In this document: piece by piece, positions 16,927 through 28,455 of the stretch
How the letters are laid out: each line of letters opens with the position of its first letter
Position numbering within the stretch: position 1 is the first letter of the stretch
DNA from: Pedococcus aerophilus
GTDB lineage: Bacteria > Actinomycetota > Actinomycetes > Actinomycetales > Dermatophilaceae
NCBI RefSeq assembly: GCF_039532215.1
Contig: NZ_BAAARN010000001.1
Coordinates: forward strand, 124,001-188,000
Direction: 5' to 3'
DNA: 64,000 bases
Position numbers and translations under genes: made by a program
Notes under the pieces: model-generated
The model's database searches: none
What the model saw: the letters and a program-made list of their open reading frames with translations, nothing else
Told to the model about the DNA's origin: nothing

Positions 16927-17799
16927 TCACCCGCCGGCTGCCGCGGGCTCCCTGCGCTGCCCGGCACCCATGACCAGGACGCTGGCGAGCACGACCAGGG
17001 CCATGCCGACGAACTGGCGCCCGGTGAGCCGCTGGTGCAGCACGAGGAAGCCGGCCAGGGCTGCAGCGGCTGGTTCCAGGCTCAGCAGGATCCCGAACGC
17101 CCTGGCGCTCAGGTGCCGCAGGGCGGCGAGCTCGAGCGAGTAGGGGAGCACCGAGGACAGCACGGCGATGCCGAGCCCCTTGAGGACCGACTCCCCGCTC
17201 CACTGGGGCACGGTGCGCAGCCCGAGCGGGAGCGTCACGACGAAGGCGACCGTCATCGCCAGGGCCAGTCCGTCGAAGCTCGCGAACTCCCGCCCGGCCC
17301 GGCCGCTCGCGAGGATGTATGCCGCCCAGCAGGCGCCCGCGGCGGCCGCCAGGGCCAGCCCGGTCCACTCCACCGACGCCAGGGGCACCTCGAGGGCGCG
17401 GGAGATCAGGACGACGCCGACCGCGGCCGCGGCGACGGCCGCCAGGTCGCGGACCCGACGGGCCAGGACGGTGGCCAGGGTCAGCGGGCCCAGGAACTCG
17501 ACCGTCACCGCCACCCCGATCGGCAGGTGCTCGAGCGAGGCGTAGAACGCGAGGTTCATCAGCCCCAGGGCCAGGCCGAAGGCGACGACGGTGCGCCAGG
17601 CGGTGGGGGAGTGGCCCCGCAGCGACGGCCTCGCCCAGGCGAGCAGGATGGCGGTGGCGAAGAGCAGACGCAGCGTGACCGATCCGGCCGCCCCGATCTC
17701 CGGCACGAGCGTCGCGGCCAACGCGCCGCCGAACTGCACGGACACGACAGCGGTGAGGACGAGCAGCAGCGGGGAGGCCGGGGCTCGCGTCGTCGCCAT
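16927..17799 (-). CDS. EamA/DMT family transporter (RhtA-like)
   Basis: The 290-residue protein has ten membrane helices in two EamA repeats. Characteristic segments are FYASLEHLPIGVAVTVEFLGPL, reported here only by its core IGVAVTVEFLGP, and the second-repeat PYSLELAALRHLSARAFG and LLSLEPAAAALAGFLVLHQ. These match the RhtA-type exporters of threonine, homoserine and other small amines. I chose the ATG at 17797-17799: a -10 box TACAGT (17811-17806) stands six bases upstream, so the mRNA is probably leaderless. Longer in-frame starts would run into the repeat array upstream. The real substrate is unknown. Confidence 0.85.
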   Translation of the reverse strand: MATTRAPASPLLLVLTAVVSVQFGGALAATLVPEIGAAGSVTLRLLFATAILLAWARPSLRGHSPTAWRTVVAFGLALGLMNLAFYASLEHLPIGVAVTVEFLGPLTLATVLARRVRDLAAVAAAAVGVVLISRALEVPLASVEWTGLALAAAAGACWAAYILASGRAGREFASFDGLALAMTVAFVVTLPLGLRTVPQWSGESVLKGLGIAVLSSVLPYSLELAALRHLSARAFGILLSLEPAAAALAGFLVLHQRLTGRQFVGMALVVLASVLVMGAGQRREPAAAGG

Positions 17800-17805
17800 G
17801 GCGCG

Positions 17806-17811
17806 ACTGTA
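17806..17811 (-). promoter_or_regulatory. -10 box that sets a leaderless start for the EamA gene
   Basis: TACAGT on the minus strand is separated from the ATG (17799) by six bases, leaving no room for a ribosome site. An overlapping TATACA lies two bases further up. Confidence 0.6.
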
Positions 17812-17814
17812 TAG

Positions 17815-17829
17815 AGCGTGACCGGCGGG
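17815..17829. repeat. left arm of a 15-bp inverted repeat near the EamA promoter
   Basis: AGCGTGACCGGCGGG (17815-17829) is the exact reverse complement of 17896-17910, which itself leads into the tandem array. GGTCACGC is the shared core. The arm lies directly upstream of the EamA -10 box, so it may be an operator. Confidence 0.5.
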
Positions 17830-17901
17830 CGAGGGACGTGGTCCACGCCCGCCGGGTGAGGGGCGCGTGACGGCGCAGGCGCCATACGGGCACGCCCCGC
17901 C

Positions 17902-17969
17902 GGTCACGCTATGTCGGTCACGCCATGTCGGTCACGCCATGTCGGTCACGCCATGTCGGTCACGCCTCG
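17902..17969. repeat. 14-bp tandem repeat, four copies plus a partial
   Basis: GGTCACGC(T/C)ATGTC is repeated at 17902, 17916, 17930 and 17944, and a fifth partial copy starts at 17958. Copies 2-4 are identical. The array lies between the EamA gene and the end of the MBL-fold gene. Confidence 0.9.
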
Positions 17970-17973
17970 CCGC

Positions 17974-18636
17974 TCACCAGCCGCGGTCGCGCCACTCCTG
18001 CAGGTGGGGCCGTTCGGCACCCAGGGTCGTGTCGTCGCCGTGGCCGGGGTAGACCCACGTGTCGTCGTCGTAGACGTCGAAGACCCGAGTCGACACGTCC
18101 TCGATGAGCGACGCGAAGCTCTGCCCCTCGTTCTTGGTGTTGCCCACACCGCCGGGGAACAGAGAGTCGCCGGTGAAGAGGTGGGTGTGCCCGTCCGGGT
18201 CGTCGTAGGCCAGGGCGATCGACCCCGGGGTGTGCCCGCGCAGGTGGATGACGTCGAGCACCACGTCACCGAACGTGATCTGGTCGCCGTGCCCCACCGT
18301 CCGGTCGGGGGGCACGGGGAGGCCGTCGGCGTCGTCGGCCCCGCAGATGCTCGTCGCCCCCGTCGCCTCGAGGATGTCGGGAAGCGCGCGGTGGTGGTCC
18401 CAGTGCTGGTGCGTCGTCACCACGGCGTCGAGCCGGCCCGAACCCTCGTCGACGAGCTCCAGGAGGCGCTGCGACTCGTCCGCCGCATCGATGAGCAGCT
18501 GTGCGCCGGTCCGGGCACATGCCAGAAGGTAGGCGTTGTTGTCCATCCCTGAGACCGAGATCTTCCAGATGCTGAGAAGATTGAGGGTCCTTTTTTCACT
18601 TGGACCCGCCGTTTTCACATGTCCGTCGTAGGTCAT
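17974..18636 (-). CDS. MBL-fold metallo-hydrolase (glyoxalase II-like)
   Basis: The 220-residue protein carries the metallo-beta-lactamase zinc motif HxHxDH as TTHQHWDHH, a downstream His in IHLRGHTPGSIAL, the bridging Asp in FTGDSLFPGGVGN and the last His in YPGHGDDTTLG. The SGMDNNAYLL start is typical of small actinobacterial hydrolases annotated as glyoxalase II-like; the true thioester substrate is unknown. I chose the ATG at 18634-18636, which fits the family start and has CAGAAT (18649-18644) seven bases upstream, again suggesting a leaderless mRNA. An upstream in-frame ATG is possible. The promoter region is shared with the divergent kinase operon. Confidence 0.85.
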   Translation of the reverse strand: MTYDGHVKTAGPSEKRTLNLLSIWKISVSGMDNNAYLLACARTGAQLLIDAADESQRLLELVDEGSGRLDAVVTTHQHWDHHRALPDILEATGATSICGADDADGLPVPPDRTVGHGDQITFGDVVLDVIHLRGHTPGSIALAYDDPDGHTHLFTGDSLFPGGVGNTKNEGQSFASLIEDVSTRVFDVYDDDTWVYPGHGDDTTLGAERPHLQEWRDRGW

Positions 18637-18809
18637 GTCACGCATTCTGCCGTGAGACCACGCAATCATGCCGAATCAGTAGGTTGGCCTAGTTCGTATT
18701 GACTATTGCTGCTCAGCTTTTTGAACCCATACGTTTATCCCGTCGCGGAAGCAACGGGGGCCTCACAGGGGGTGCAGTCTCCCGTCCGCGGGTTGGTGAG
18801 GGATACAAC

Positions 18810-19475
18810 ATGGCTGCATCAATTGAGGACTACCCGCGCCCGGTCGCGGGTGGAGAGATCGACACCGTCCGAGCACTGCTGCACGACCTGCGGCAACCGC
18901 TGGCCGCCATTCTGCTCCTCTCGGGGACCGAGGGTGGGGACAACGGACGAAAGATGGATCTGATCGAAGGCCAGGCTCGTTGGATGGCCGAGCTCGTCGA
19001 GGCGGTGCTGGTCGACGCGTCCGAGGACGACGTCCAGAGCATCGACCTCACCACTCTGGTCCACAGGACCGTTGACCGTGCACAGGTGACTGCCTCGTGC
19101 CCGATCAAGATCGATGTCGTGGGTGCGCCGCAGGCTTGGGCGCGACCGGTGGCTCTGGGACGTGCGCTGGCGTGCGTCCTGGACAACGCCGTCCGGGCAG
19201 CTGGTGGAGAGGGTCACGTCACCGTGACCGTCCACACCGATGGCGCCGGCGTCCACGTGACCGTGCGAGACGACGGGCCCGGCCTCGGGCGCATCGCCTC
19301 TGTCACATCGCTTGGACTCACGACCACGCGCGCCATGGTGGCTGCTTGCAAGGGGTCCTTCCGTCTCTACACGGCCGACGAGGGTGGAGTCATCGCTGAC
19401 ATCTGCCTCCCCCCGTCCGTGTCCGACCGCGAGGCGCTCCCGGCGCTTCCGACCCTTCAGGTGGTTGCATCATGA
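18810..19475 (+). CDS. sensor histidine kinase without a visible sensor domain
   Basis: The 221-residue protein is a soluble two-component kinase. The H-box is ALLHDLRQPLAAILLLSG (about residue 25-40) with the phospho-accepting His. The ATP-binding part shows an N-box CVLDNAVRAAGGEG and a G-box VRDDGPGLGR. There are no membrane helices and no PAS, GAF or HAMP domain, so input must come from the few N-terminal residues or a partner. I chose the ATG at 18810, preceded by GAGGG at 18798-18802. A longer frame back to 18699 covers an AT-rich promoter-like region. Its stop overlaps the next ATG (ATGA), so it is coupled to the response regulator at 19472. Confidence 0.8.
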   Translation: MAASIEDYPRPVAGGEIDTVRALLHDLRQPLAAILLLSGTEGGDNGRKMDLIEGQARWMAELVEAVLVDASEDDVQSIDLTTLVHRTVDRAQVTASCPIKIDVVGAPQAWARPVALGRALACVLDNAVRAAGGEGHVTVTVHTDGAGVHVTVRDDGPGLGRIASVTSLGLTTTRAMVAACKGSFRLYTADEGGVIADICLPPSVSDREALPALPTLQVVAS

Positions 19476-20122
19476 GGATCGTCGTCTGCGATGACCATCT
19501 CCTCCTTCTCGAGGCCCTCGGCCTCGCCCTCGGAGCCAAGGGGCACGACGTCGTCGCCCTGGCCGGTACGCCGGACGAGGCCATCGCCGCAGTGGCGATG
19601 CACCGGCCCGAGGTCTGTCTGCTCGACGTCAACTTCCCCGGTGGCAACTCCGTCGCGGCGATCCACCAGATCAGGGAGATCTCGCCGGAGACCAAGGTCG
19701 TCATGCTCTCGGCCGAGGCCGACCACGCCGTGGTCGGTCGCGCCATCGCCGAAGGTGCCTCCGGGTACGTCGGCAAGGAGAAGCCGATCGTCGAGATCAT
19801 CGAGATGCTGGACCGTGCCGTGCGCGGCCAGCTCGCGGTGGAGCCGGCGCTGCTGCAGCGCGCGCTGCGCCCGCAGAAGACCACCGAGGACCCGCTGTGG
19901 GCCCTGCAGTTCCTGACCGACCGTGAGTGGCAGGTCATGCGCTGCATCATGGAGGGACAGACCACCGAAGAGATGGCCGGTGCCCTGGGCGTGCAGCGGA
20001 GCACCGCGCGCACGCACGTCCAGAACCTGCTGACCAAGCTCGGGGTCCACTCCCGTCTCCAGGCAGCGGCGCTCATGTCCGCGCACGGCTCGCACGAGTC
20101 GTGGCCGGTCCACCTGCGCTGA
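19472..20122 (+). CDS. LuxR/NarL-type response regulator, partner of the kinase
   Basis: The 216-residue protein has a receiver domain (acidic pair in CDDHLLLLEAL, phospho-acceptor Asp in EVCLLDVNFPGG, conserved Lys in YVGKEKPIVE) and a C-terminal LuxR-type helix-turn-helix (LTDREWQVMRCIMEG through TARTHVQNLLTKLGV). It is translationally coupled to the kinase, which makes it the likely cognate regulator. The turn of the DNA-binding unit reads GVQRSTARTHV, less standard than the SPNTVRTHV of the next regulator, so the two probably bind different sites. A strong terminator follows. Confidence 0.9.
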   Translation: MRIVVCDDHLLLLEALGLALGAKGHDVVALAGTPDEAIAAVAMHRPEVCLLDVNFPGGNSVAAIHQIREISPETKVVMLSAEADHAVVGRAIAEGASGYVGKEKPIVEIIEMLDRAVRGQLAVEPALLQRALRPQKTTEDPLWALQFLTDREWQVMRCIMEGQTTEEMAGALGVQRSTARTHVQNLLTKLGVHSRLQAAALMSAHGSHESWPVHLR

Positions 20123-20140
20123 GCTGCACCCGCGTGAACA

Positions 20141-20179
20141 GGGCCCCGGTACCGACGTCCAGCGTCGGTACCGGGGCCC
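20141..20179 (+). terminator. strong hairpin terminator of the kinase-regulator operon
   Basis: A perfect 17-bp stem (20141-20157 with 20163-20179) and a 5-base loop lie 19 bases after the stop. Confidence 0.9.
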
Positions 20180-20309
20180 GGCTCGCTGTGTCGGTGGTGG
20201 CCGTTTCGGGGCCACTGGGCCGGTCCGGGAAGAAATCACCCTTTTGACGTAGGGGGTTCTCCAGCACCAGTTGGTGGGGAAATCGGTCCGGAGACGAGAT
20301 GGTGAGGCC

Positions 20310-20984
20310 ATGCCTGCCCCCACGCGCATCCTCGTCGTTGATGATCACGAGGTCTTCGTCGACGCCCTGGCTGTCTGTCTCGGTGACTTCGACGGTGTGG
20401 CGGTCGTGGGCACGGCCACCAGCCTGGAGTCCGGGATGCGCCTGCTCGACCAGGCTGCCTACGACGTCATGGTCCTCGACCTGGACCTCGCCGGCGAGGA
20501 CGGCCTCCGGCTGGCTCGGGAGGCGCTGCGCCTCAACCCCGGCGCCGGGGTGGTCGTCGCCACCGGGCTCGACGCGTCCGACCGCGTGGTCGAGGCGGTC
20601 CAGCTCGGCGTGCGCGGCTGGGTCACCAAGACCGTCACCCCCGAGGAGCTCGTCGACGCCATCAAGGGCGTGGCCCGTGGTGAGACGCGGATCCCGGCCG
20701 ATCTCCTCGCCGGGGTGCTGGTCTCGTTCTCCCGTGAGCAGCGGGCACCGCTGGAGCACGTCCAGGGCATCCGCGACCTCACCACCCGTGAGCTCGAGGT
20801 GCTGGGCTGCCTCGTCGAGGGCATGAGCCGCACCGAGATCGGTGAGCTGCTGCACGTCTCGCCCAACACGGTGCGCACCCACGTGCAGAGCATCCTGCAC
20901 AAGCTCAAGGTGCACTCGGCCCTCGCTGCGGTGGCCATCGCGCGCCGCGCCGGCGTCACCGGAGCCTCCATCCTCACCAGCTGA
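20310..20984 (+). CDS. second LuxR/NarL-type response regulator (orphan)
   Basis: The 224-residue protein has a receiver domain (VVDDHEVFVDAL, Asp in MVLDLDLAGEDGL, Lys in WVTKTVTPEEL) and a classical NarL helix-turn-helix (LTTRELEVLGCLVEG, SPNTVRTHVQSILHKL). I chose the ATG at 20310 because the receiver fold starts right after it; GGTGAGG lies just upstream. A GTG at 20271 is an alternative. It is separated from the kinase operon by a terminator, so it has its own promoter (TTGACG at 20244-20249 is a candidate -35). It has no kinase of its own in the window and may share the kinase at 18810 by inference. Confidence 0.88.
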   Translation: MPAPTRILVVDDHEVFVDALAVCLGDFDGVAVVGTATSLESGMRLLDQAAYDVMVLDLDLAGEDGLRLAREALRLNPGAGVVVATGLDASDRVVEAVQLGVRGWVTKTVTPEELVDAIKGVARGETRIPADLLAGVLVSFSREQRAPLEHVQGIRDLTTRELEVLGCLVEGMSRTEIGELLHVSPNTVRTHVQSILHKLKVHSALAAVAIARRAGVTGASILTS

Positions 20985-21004
20985 CGAGCAGGGGAGCCCT
21001 GGGG

Positions 21005-21724
21005 TCAGGCTCCGCGGGGCAGTCCGGGCACCGTGCCCTCCGGGCTCGTCACGCCGGTGTCGATGCGGCGCGACAGCCACAGCACCAGTCCGCCGAGGCT
21101 CCCGCGGACGGTGGTCGTGCCCGCACCGACCTGCCACGAGTCGCCCTCGTCGGCCACGAGCGTCACGTCGGGTGGGGTCCTCCCCACGGCCAGGCGGTCC
21201 ACGGCGTCACCGACGAACCCGCGCAACAGCTCGGGCTGCACGTCGTCGAACGAGAACCCTGCGTCGAGGTCGACGTGGTGGAACACGACCTCGCGCAGGC
21301 GCAGGAACGGCAGCCGCACGGCGGCGACCTCGTACCCGCCACGCATCTCGACGCGTTCGGCGGCCAGAGGCCCGTCCAGGGCCTCCAGCGCCGGTTCGAG
21401 GGACCGGGCCGTCCGCGTGAGGTCGGCCAGCTGCTCGGCGGGACCCCGGCCGGCTCCGGCCTCGATCTCGGCGTCCCGGGACGCGGTCCCGCCGGGGTAC
21501 ATGTCCTGGCGTTCCCCGGTGACCGCCCAGCCTGCGAGCCGCTCGATCGCCTCGGCGTTCCGGGCGAGGTGGGCCAGGACGTGACCTCGGCTCCAGCCGT
21601 CGCACAGGGACGGCGCCGAGACGTCGTCCAGCCGGGCTGTGGTGGCAAGCAGGCGCGCCGTGTGGTCGGCGAGCAGGTCGCGGTCGTGGGCGGGGGACAC
21701 GTCGTCGGGGTTCACGTCGGTCAC
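21005..21724 (-). CDS. maleylpyruvate isomerase-like, mycothiol-dependent enzyme family (DinB fold)
   Basis: The 239-residue protein matches the MDMPI/DinB-like family: a four-helix N-terminal part with the metal-binding His residues in SRGHVLAHLARNAEAI and in REVVFHHVDLDAG, then a C-terminal SCP2-like alpha/beta part. Family members isomerise maleylpyruvate or perform other mycothiol-dependent reactions, but most are uncharacterised. Start is GTG at 21722-21724, one base after the stop of the GH15 gene, so the two are probably cotranscribed. It converges with the response regulator at 20310. Confidence 0.85.
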   Translation of the reverse strand: MTDVNPDDVSPAHDRDLLADHTARLLATTARLDDVSAPSLCDGWSRGHVLAHLARNAEAIERLAGWAVTGERQDMYPGGTASRDAEIEAGAGRGPAEQLADLTRTARSLEPALEALDGPLAAERVEMRGGYEVAAVRLPFLRLREVVFHHVDLDAGFSFDDVQPELLRGFVGDAVDRLAVGRTPPDVTLVADEGDSWQVGAGTTTVRGSLGGLVLWLSRRIDTGVTSPEGTVPGLPRGA

Positions 21725-21725
21725 G

Positions 21726-23558
21726 CTAGTCCGCGGGCGTGCCGTGGGCAGCCCGAGCCGCCTTCTCCTCGGCCGCGGCCAAGGCGTGGGCGGCGCCGAT
21801 GAAGGTGAGGTGGGAGAACGCCTGGGGGAAGTTGCCGACCATCCGGCGGTTCACGGGGTCGTACTCCTCGGACACCAGCCCCACGTCGTTGAGCAGGCCG
21901 ACGAGGCGGTCCATCAGGACCCGGGCGTCGTCGACCCGGCCGCACGCTGCATACGCCGTCACGAGCCACCACGAGCAGGCCAGGAACGGGTGCTCGTCCC
22001 CGGACAACCCGTCCACCCCGGACTCGGTGCGGTAGCGCAGCAGGAAGCCGTCCCGCATGAGGTCGGTCTCGACCGCGCGCACCGTGCCGAGCACGCGGGG
22101 GTCGTCGGCGGGCAGGAAGCCGACGAGCGGGATGAGGAGCAGGGACGCGTCGACCTCGTGGGTGTCGTAGTGCTGGGTGAAGGTGCCGCGCCCCGGGTCG
22201 AACCCCTTGGCCAGGACCTCCGCGTGCACGGCGTCGCGGACCTCGCGCCAGCGCTCCACGGGGCCCTCGAGGCCGTGCTCCTCGACGGTGCGGACCGCCC
22301 GGTCGAAGGCCGCCCAGACCATCACCCGCGAGTGGGTGAAGTGGCGCAGCGGACCGCGGATCTCCCACAGGCCGTTGTCCGGCTGGTCCCAGTGCGTGGC
22401 GAGGTCGTCGACCAGTGCCCGCTGCATCGCCCAGCCCTGGGCCGACACCTCGAGCCCGGCCCGTCGTGCCTCGTCCAGCGCGATCATCACCTCGCCGAGC
22501 ACGTCGGACTGGCGCTGGTCCACGGCGCCGTTGCCGATCCGCACCGGGGTGGACCCGGCGTAGCCCGGGAGGTGGTCGAGGGTGCGTTCGGGGAGCCGTC
22601 GCGACCCGTCGATGGCGTACATGATCTGCAGGTCCTCGGGGTCACCGGCGACCGCGCGGATGAGCCAGTTGCGCCACAGCCGGGCCTCGTCGAGGTAGCC
22701 CGAGGCGACGAGCGCCTCGAGCGTGAGGGACGCGTCGCGCAACCAGCAGAAGCGGTAGTCCCAGTTGCGCTCGCCGCCGAAGTCCTCGGGCAGGCTCGTC
22801 GTGGGGGCGGCGACGATCCCGCCGTAGCGCGAGTGCGTCATCATCCGCAGGGTGAGCAGGGAGCGGACGACCTCCTCGCGGTAGGGCCCGTCGTAGGTGC
22901 ACCGGTGCGCCCACGCGTTGGAGACGTCGACCGTCTCCTTGATCCGGGAGTCGATGTCGAGCGGCTCCGGCACCGGCTCGTGCGAAGGGAACCATGTCGT
23001 CGAGAACGTGTAGGTCTCCCCGGCGGCGACGTCGAACTCGTCGACGTGGTGGCCGTCCTCCGGCTCGGGGAGGCGGGTGCCGCGGAGCACGAGCATGTCC
23101 GGTCCTGCGATGGCCGTGATGACGTCGCTGTCGAGGCGGTGCCCCACGCCGCGCGAGACCCAGGGGCGGACCTTGCCGTAGTCGAACCGGACGACCCACT
23201 CGTGCCGCATGCGCACGGTGCCGCGATCGCCCCGGACGCTGCGGATGATGTCGGCCCGGCCGTCGCCGATGGGCATGAGATCGGTCACGGTGACCGTGCC
23301 GGAGTCGGTCTCGTGGACGGTCTCGAGGACGAACGAGTTGTCGACGTAGCGGCGGGTGCTGCGGGCCTCCTGCACGGGGCCGAGCAGCCAGCGCCCGTGG
23401 TCGCGCGTGCCCAGGAGGGCGGCGAAGCACGCGGGGGAGTCGAACCTCGGCAGGCAGAGCCAGTCGATCGACCCAGCCCTGCTCACGAGGGCGGCGGTCT
23501 CGGTGTCGCCGAGGACGGCGTACTCCTCGATGGGCGTCGGCTGCAGCGGCGTCGTCAC
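21726..23558 (-). CDS. glycoside hydrolase family 15 protein (trehalase/glucoamylase-like)
   Basis: The 610-residue protein opens with the family start PIEEYAVLGDTETAALV and GSIDWLCLPRFDSPACFA. It has an N-terminal beta-sandwich of about 250 residues and then the (alpha/alpha)6 barrel. NWDYRFCWLRDASLTLEAL and the acidic SEEYDPVN carry the expected catalytic region of GH15. Actinobacterial members split alpha,alpha-trehalose or alpha-1,4-glucans in the cytosol. I chose the GTG at 23556-23558: TACGGT (23570-23565) lies six bases upstream, and longer frames would run into uvrA. It is followed by the MDMPI-like gene after one base. Confidence 0.9.
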   Translation of the reverse strand: MTTPLQPTPIEEYAVLGDTETAALVSRAGSIDWLCLPRFDSPACFAALLGTRDHGRWLLGPVQEARSTRRYVDNSFVLETVHETDSGTVTVTDLMPIGDGRADIIRSVRGDRGTVRMRHEWVVRFDYGKVRPWVSRGVGHRLDSDVITAIAGPDMLVLRGTRLPEPEDGHHVDEFDVAAGETYTFSTTWFPSHEPVPEPLDIDSRIKETVDVSNAWAHRCTYDGPYREEVVRSLLTLRMMTHSRYGGIVAAPTTSLPEDFGGERNWDYRFCWLRDASLTLEALVASGYLDEARLWRNWLIRAVAGDPEDLQIMYAIDGSRRLPERTLDHLPGYAGSTPVRIGNGAVDQRQSDVLGEVMIALDEARRAGLEVSAQGWAMQRALVDDLATHWDQPDNGLWEIRGPLRHFTHSRVMVWAAFDRAVRTVEEHGLEGPVERWREVRDAVHAEVLAKGFDPGRGTFTQHYDTHEVDASLLLIPLVGFLPADDPRVLGTVRAVETDLMRDGFLLRYRTESGVDGLSGDEHPFLACSWWLVTAYAACGRVDDARVLMDRLVGLLNDVGLVSEEYDPVNRRMVGNFPQAFSHLTFIGAAHALAAAEEKAARAAHGTPAD

Positions 23559-23564
23559 CCGCTC

Positions 23565-23570
23565 ACCGTA
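23565..23570 (-). promoter_or_regulatory. -10 box that sets a leaderless GTG start for the GH15 gene
   Basis: TACGGT on the minus strand is followed by six bases and then the GTG at 23558. Confidence 0.6.
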
Positions 23571-23603
23571 GGCGCCCGTGACGCGCCTGTCAGTGCGGGC
23601 ACC

Positions 23604-23609
23604 TAGCAT
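23604..23609 (+). promoter_or_regulatory. -10 box that sets a leaderless GTG start for uvrA
   Basis: TAGCAT is followed by seven bases and the GTG at 23617. The ATG at 23608 would fall inside this box. The divergent GH15 start is only 58 bases away, so the two promoters overlap. Confidence 0.6.
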
Positions 23610-23616
23610 GAAGCGC

Positions 23617-26790
<3,174 letters not shown>

Positions 26791-26825
26791 CGGTATGGCG
26801 CCCGGGTGACCCGGGCGCCATGCCG
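26791..26825. terminator. bidirectional terminator between uvrA and livF
   Basis: A 16-bp stem (26791-26806 with 26810-26825) containing one G-U wobble and a 3-base loop fills the gap between the convergent stops. Confidence 0.85.
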
Positions 26826-26828
26826 GTC

Positions 26829-27548
26829 TCAGACGTCGCCGCCGAGGTAGGCGGCCTTGACCGCCGGGTCGTTGGCGAGCTCCTTGCCGGAGCCCTCGCG
26901 GACGATCTCGCCGGTCTCGAGGATGTAGGCGCGGTCGGCGCGCTTGAGCGCCTGCGCGGCGTTCTGCTCGACGAGCAGCACCGTCGTGCCCTGGTTGTTG
27001 ATCTCGGTGATGATGTCGAAGATCTGCTGGATCAGCTTGGGTGCCAGGCCCATCGACGGCTCGTCCAGCAGGAGCAGCTTGGGGTTGGCCATGAGGGCGC
27101 GCCCCATCGCCAGCATCTGCTGCTCGCCACCGGACATCGTGCCGGCTACCTGGGTGCGTCGTTCCGCGAGCCGCGGGAAGAGGCCGAACACGCGGTCGCG
27201 GTCCTGCCCGATCTTCGGGGACTTGCGGTCGGGGCGCGCGTAGGCGCCCATGTCGAGGTTCTCCTGCACGGTCATCCCGATGAAGCAGCCGCGGCCCTCG
27301 GGGGACTGCGCGATGCCCAGCACGGGTCGCTCGTGGGGAGGCATCGCGGTGATGTCCTGCCCCTGGAACTTGATCGTGCCCTGCCGGACCGGTCGCAGGC
27401 CCGACACGGTCTTCATGGTCGTCGTCTTGCCGGCACCGTTGGCCCCGATGAGGGTGACGATCTCACCCTCATCGATGGTGAAGGAGATGTTGCGGATGGC
27501 CTCGATGCGCCCGTAGTTGACACAGAGGTCGTCGACCTCAAGAAGCAT
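26829..27548 (-). CDS. livF: branched-chain amino acid ABC transporter, ATPase LivF
   Basis: The 239-residue ATPase has Walker A GANGAGKTTTMK, signature MSGGEQQMLAMGRALM, Walker B KLLLLDEPSMGL and the LivF-typical GMTVQENLDMGAY loop. It energises the Liv importer with LivG. Two in-frame ATGs (27554 and 27548) lie in the end of livG; I chose 27548 because GGGAG lies nine bases upstream. It overlaps livG by 11 bases, so it is the last gene of a coupled operon livK-H-M-G-F. Confidence 0.93.
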   Translation of the reverse strand: MLLEVDDLCVNYGRIEAIRNISFTIDEGEIVTLIGANGAGKTTTMKTVSGLRPVRQGTIKFQGQDITAMPPHERPVLGIAQSPEGRGCFIGMTVQENLDMGAYARPDRKSPKIGQDRDRVFGLFPRLAERRTQVAGTMSGGEQQMLAMGRALMANPKLLLLDEPSMGLAPKLIQQIFDIITEINNQGTTVLLVEQNAAQALKRADRAYILETGEIVREGSGKELANDPAVKAAYLGGDV

Positions 27549-28455
27549 CTTCATCAACTCCCAGGTAGGCGGCGATGACCGCCGGGTTGTTCTGGATCTC
27601 CGACGGGACGCCCTCGGCGATCTTCTTGCCGAACTCGAGCACGACGATCCGGTCGGTGACACCCATGACGAGCTTCATGTCGTGCTCGATGAGGAGCACG
27701 GTGTAGCCCTGGTCGCGGATGGACCGGATGAGCTCCATGAGGCGAGCCTTCTCCGCCGGGTTGAAGCCGGCAGCCGGCTCGTCGAGGCAGAGGAGCTTGG
27801 GGTTGGTCGCCAGGGCCCGGGCGATCTCCAGACGACGCTGGTCGCCGTAGGGGAGGTTGCGCGCGAGCTCGTCGGCGCGCTTCTCCAGGCCCATGAACTT
27901 GAGCAGCTCGTAGGCCCGCTCCATCCCCTCCTTCTCCTCCTCGTGGTGCTTGCGCAGCCGCAGCAGCGCCGAGCCCATTCCGGTGGAGTGGTGGGCGTCG
28001 GCCCCGACGAGCACGTTCTCCAAGGCCGTCATGTTGTGGAACAGACGGATGTTCTGGAAGGTGCGGGCGATGCCCATCTTGGTGATCTGGAACTTCTTGC
28101 GACGACCCAGCGGCTCACCCATGAACTTCACCCCACCCGAGGTGGGCTGGTAGACGCCGGTCATCACGTTGAAGCACGTGGTCTTGCCGGCACCGTTGGG
28201 ACCGATCAGGCCGAGGATCTCGCCGGTGTTGATGTGGAACGAGACCCCGTCGAGCGCCGTGACACCGCCGAAGCGGAGGGTGACGTCGTCGACCTCGAGC
28301 ATCTTGCCCTTCGGGAGGTCGGCGACCTCCTCGACGGAGATGTCGACCGACGTGTCGGGCACGGCCTCCTCGTCGGGGGCCAGGGGGGTGTCGTCGTCGA
28401 CGCGGGCGCCGCGGGTCTCGTCCGCGCCGCTCGAGCCGGCAGTCGTGTCAGGCAT
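27538..28455 (-). CDS. livG: branched-chain amino acid ABC transporter, ATPase LivG
   Basis: The 305-residue ATPase has Walker A GPNGAGKTTCFN, the LivG ARTFQNIRLFHNMTALENV block, a variant signature LPYGDQRRLEIARAL (Tyr-Gly in place of Ser-Gly-Gly, usual for LivG), and Walker B LLCLDEPAAGFNP. The first 50 residues are an acidic, low-complexity extension (many Asp and Glu) not present in most LivG proteins. A shorter start at the Met before LEVDDV (about residue 52) would remove it. The ATG at 28455 overlaps the end of livM by 8 bases. Confidence 0.92.
   Translation of the reverse strand: MPDTTAGSSGADETRGARVDDDTPLAPDEEAVPDTSVDISVEEVADLPKGKMLEVDDVTLRFGGVTALDGVSFHINTGEILGLIGPNGAGKTTCFNVMTGVYQPTSGGVKFMGEPLGRRKKFQITKMGIARTFQNIRLFHNMTALENVLVGADAHHSTGMGSALLRLRKHHEEEKEGMERAYELLKFMGLEKRADELARNLPYGDQRRLEIARALATNPKLLCLDEPAAGFNPAEKARLMELIRSIRDQGYTVLLIEHDMKLVMGVTDRIVVLEFGKKIAEGVPSEIQNNPAVIAAYLGVDEDAS

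Noticed and set aside
20993-21013. Possible terminator between the second response regulator and the MDMPI-like gene
   Set aside because: Only a 6-bp stem with a 9-base loop that overlaps coding ends; too weak to call.
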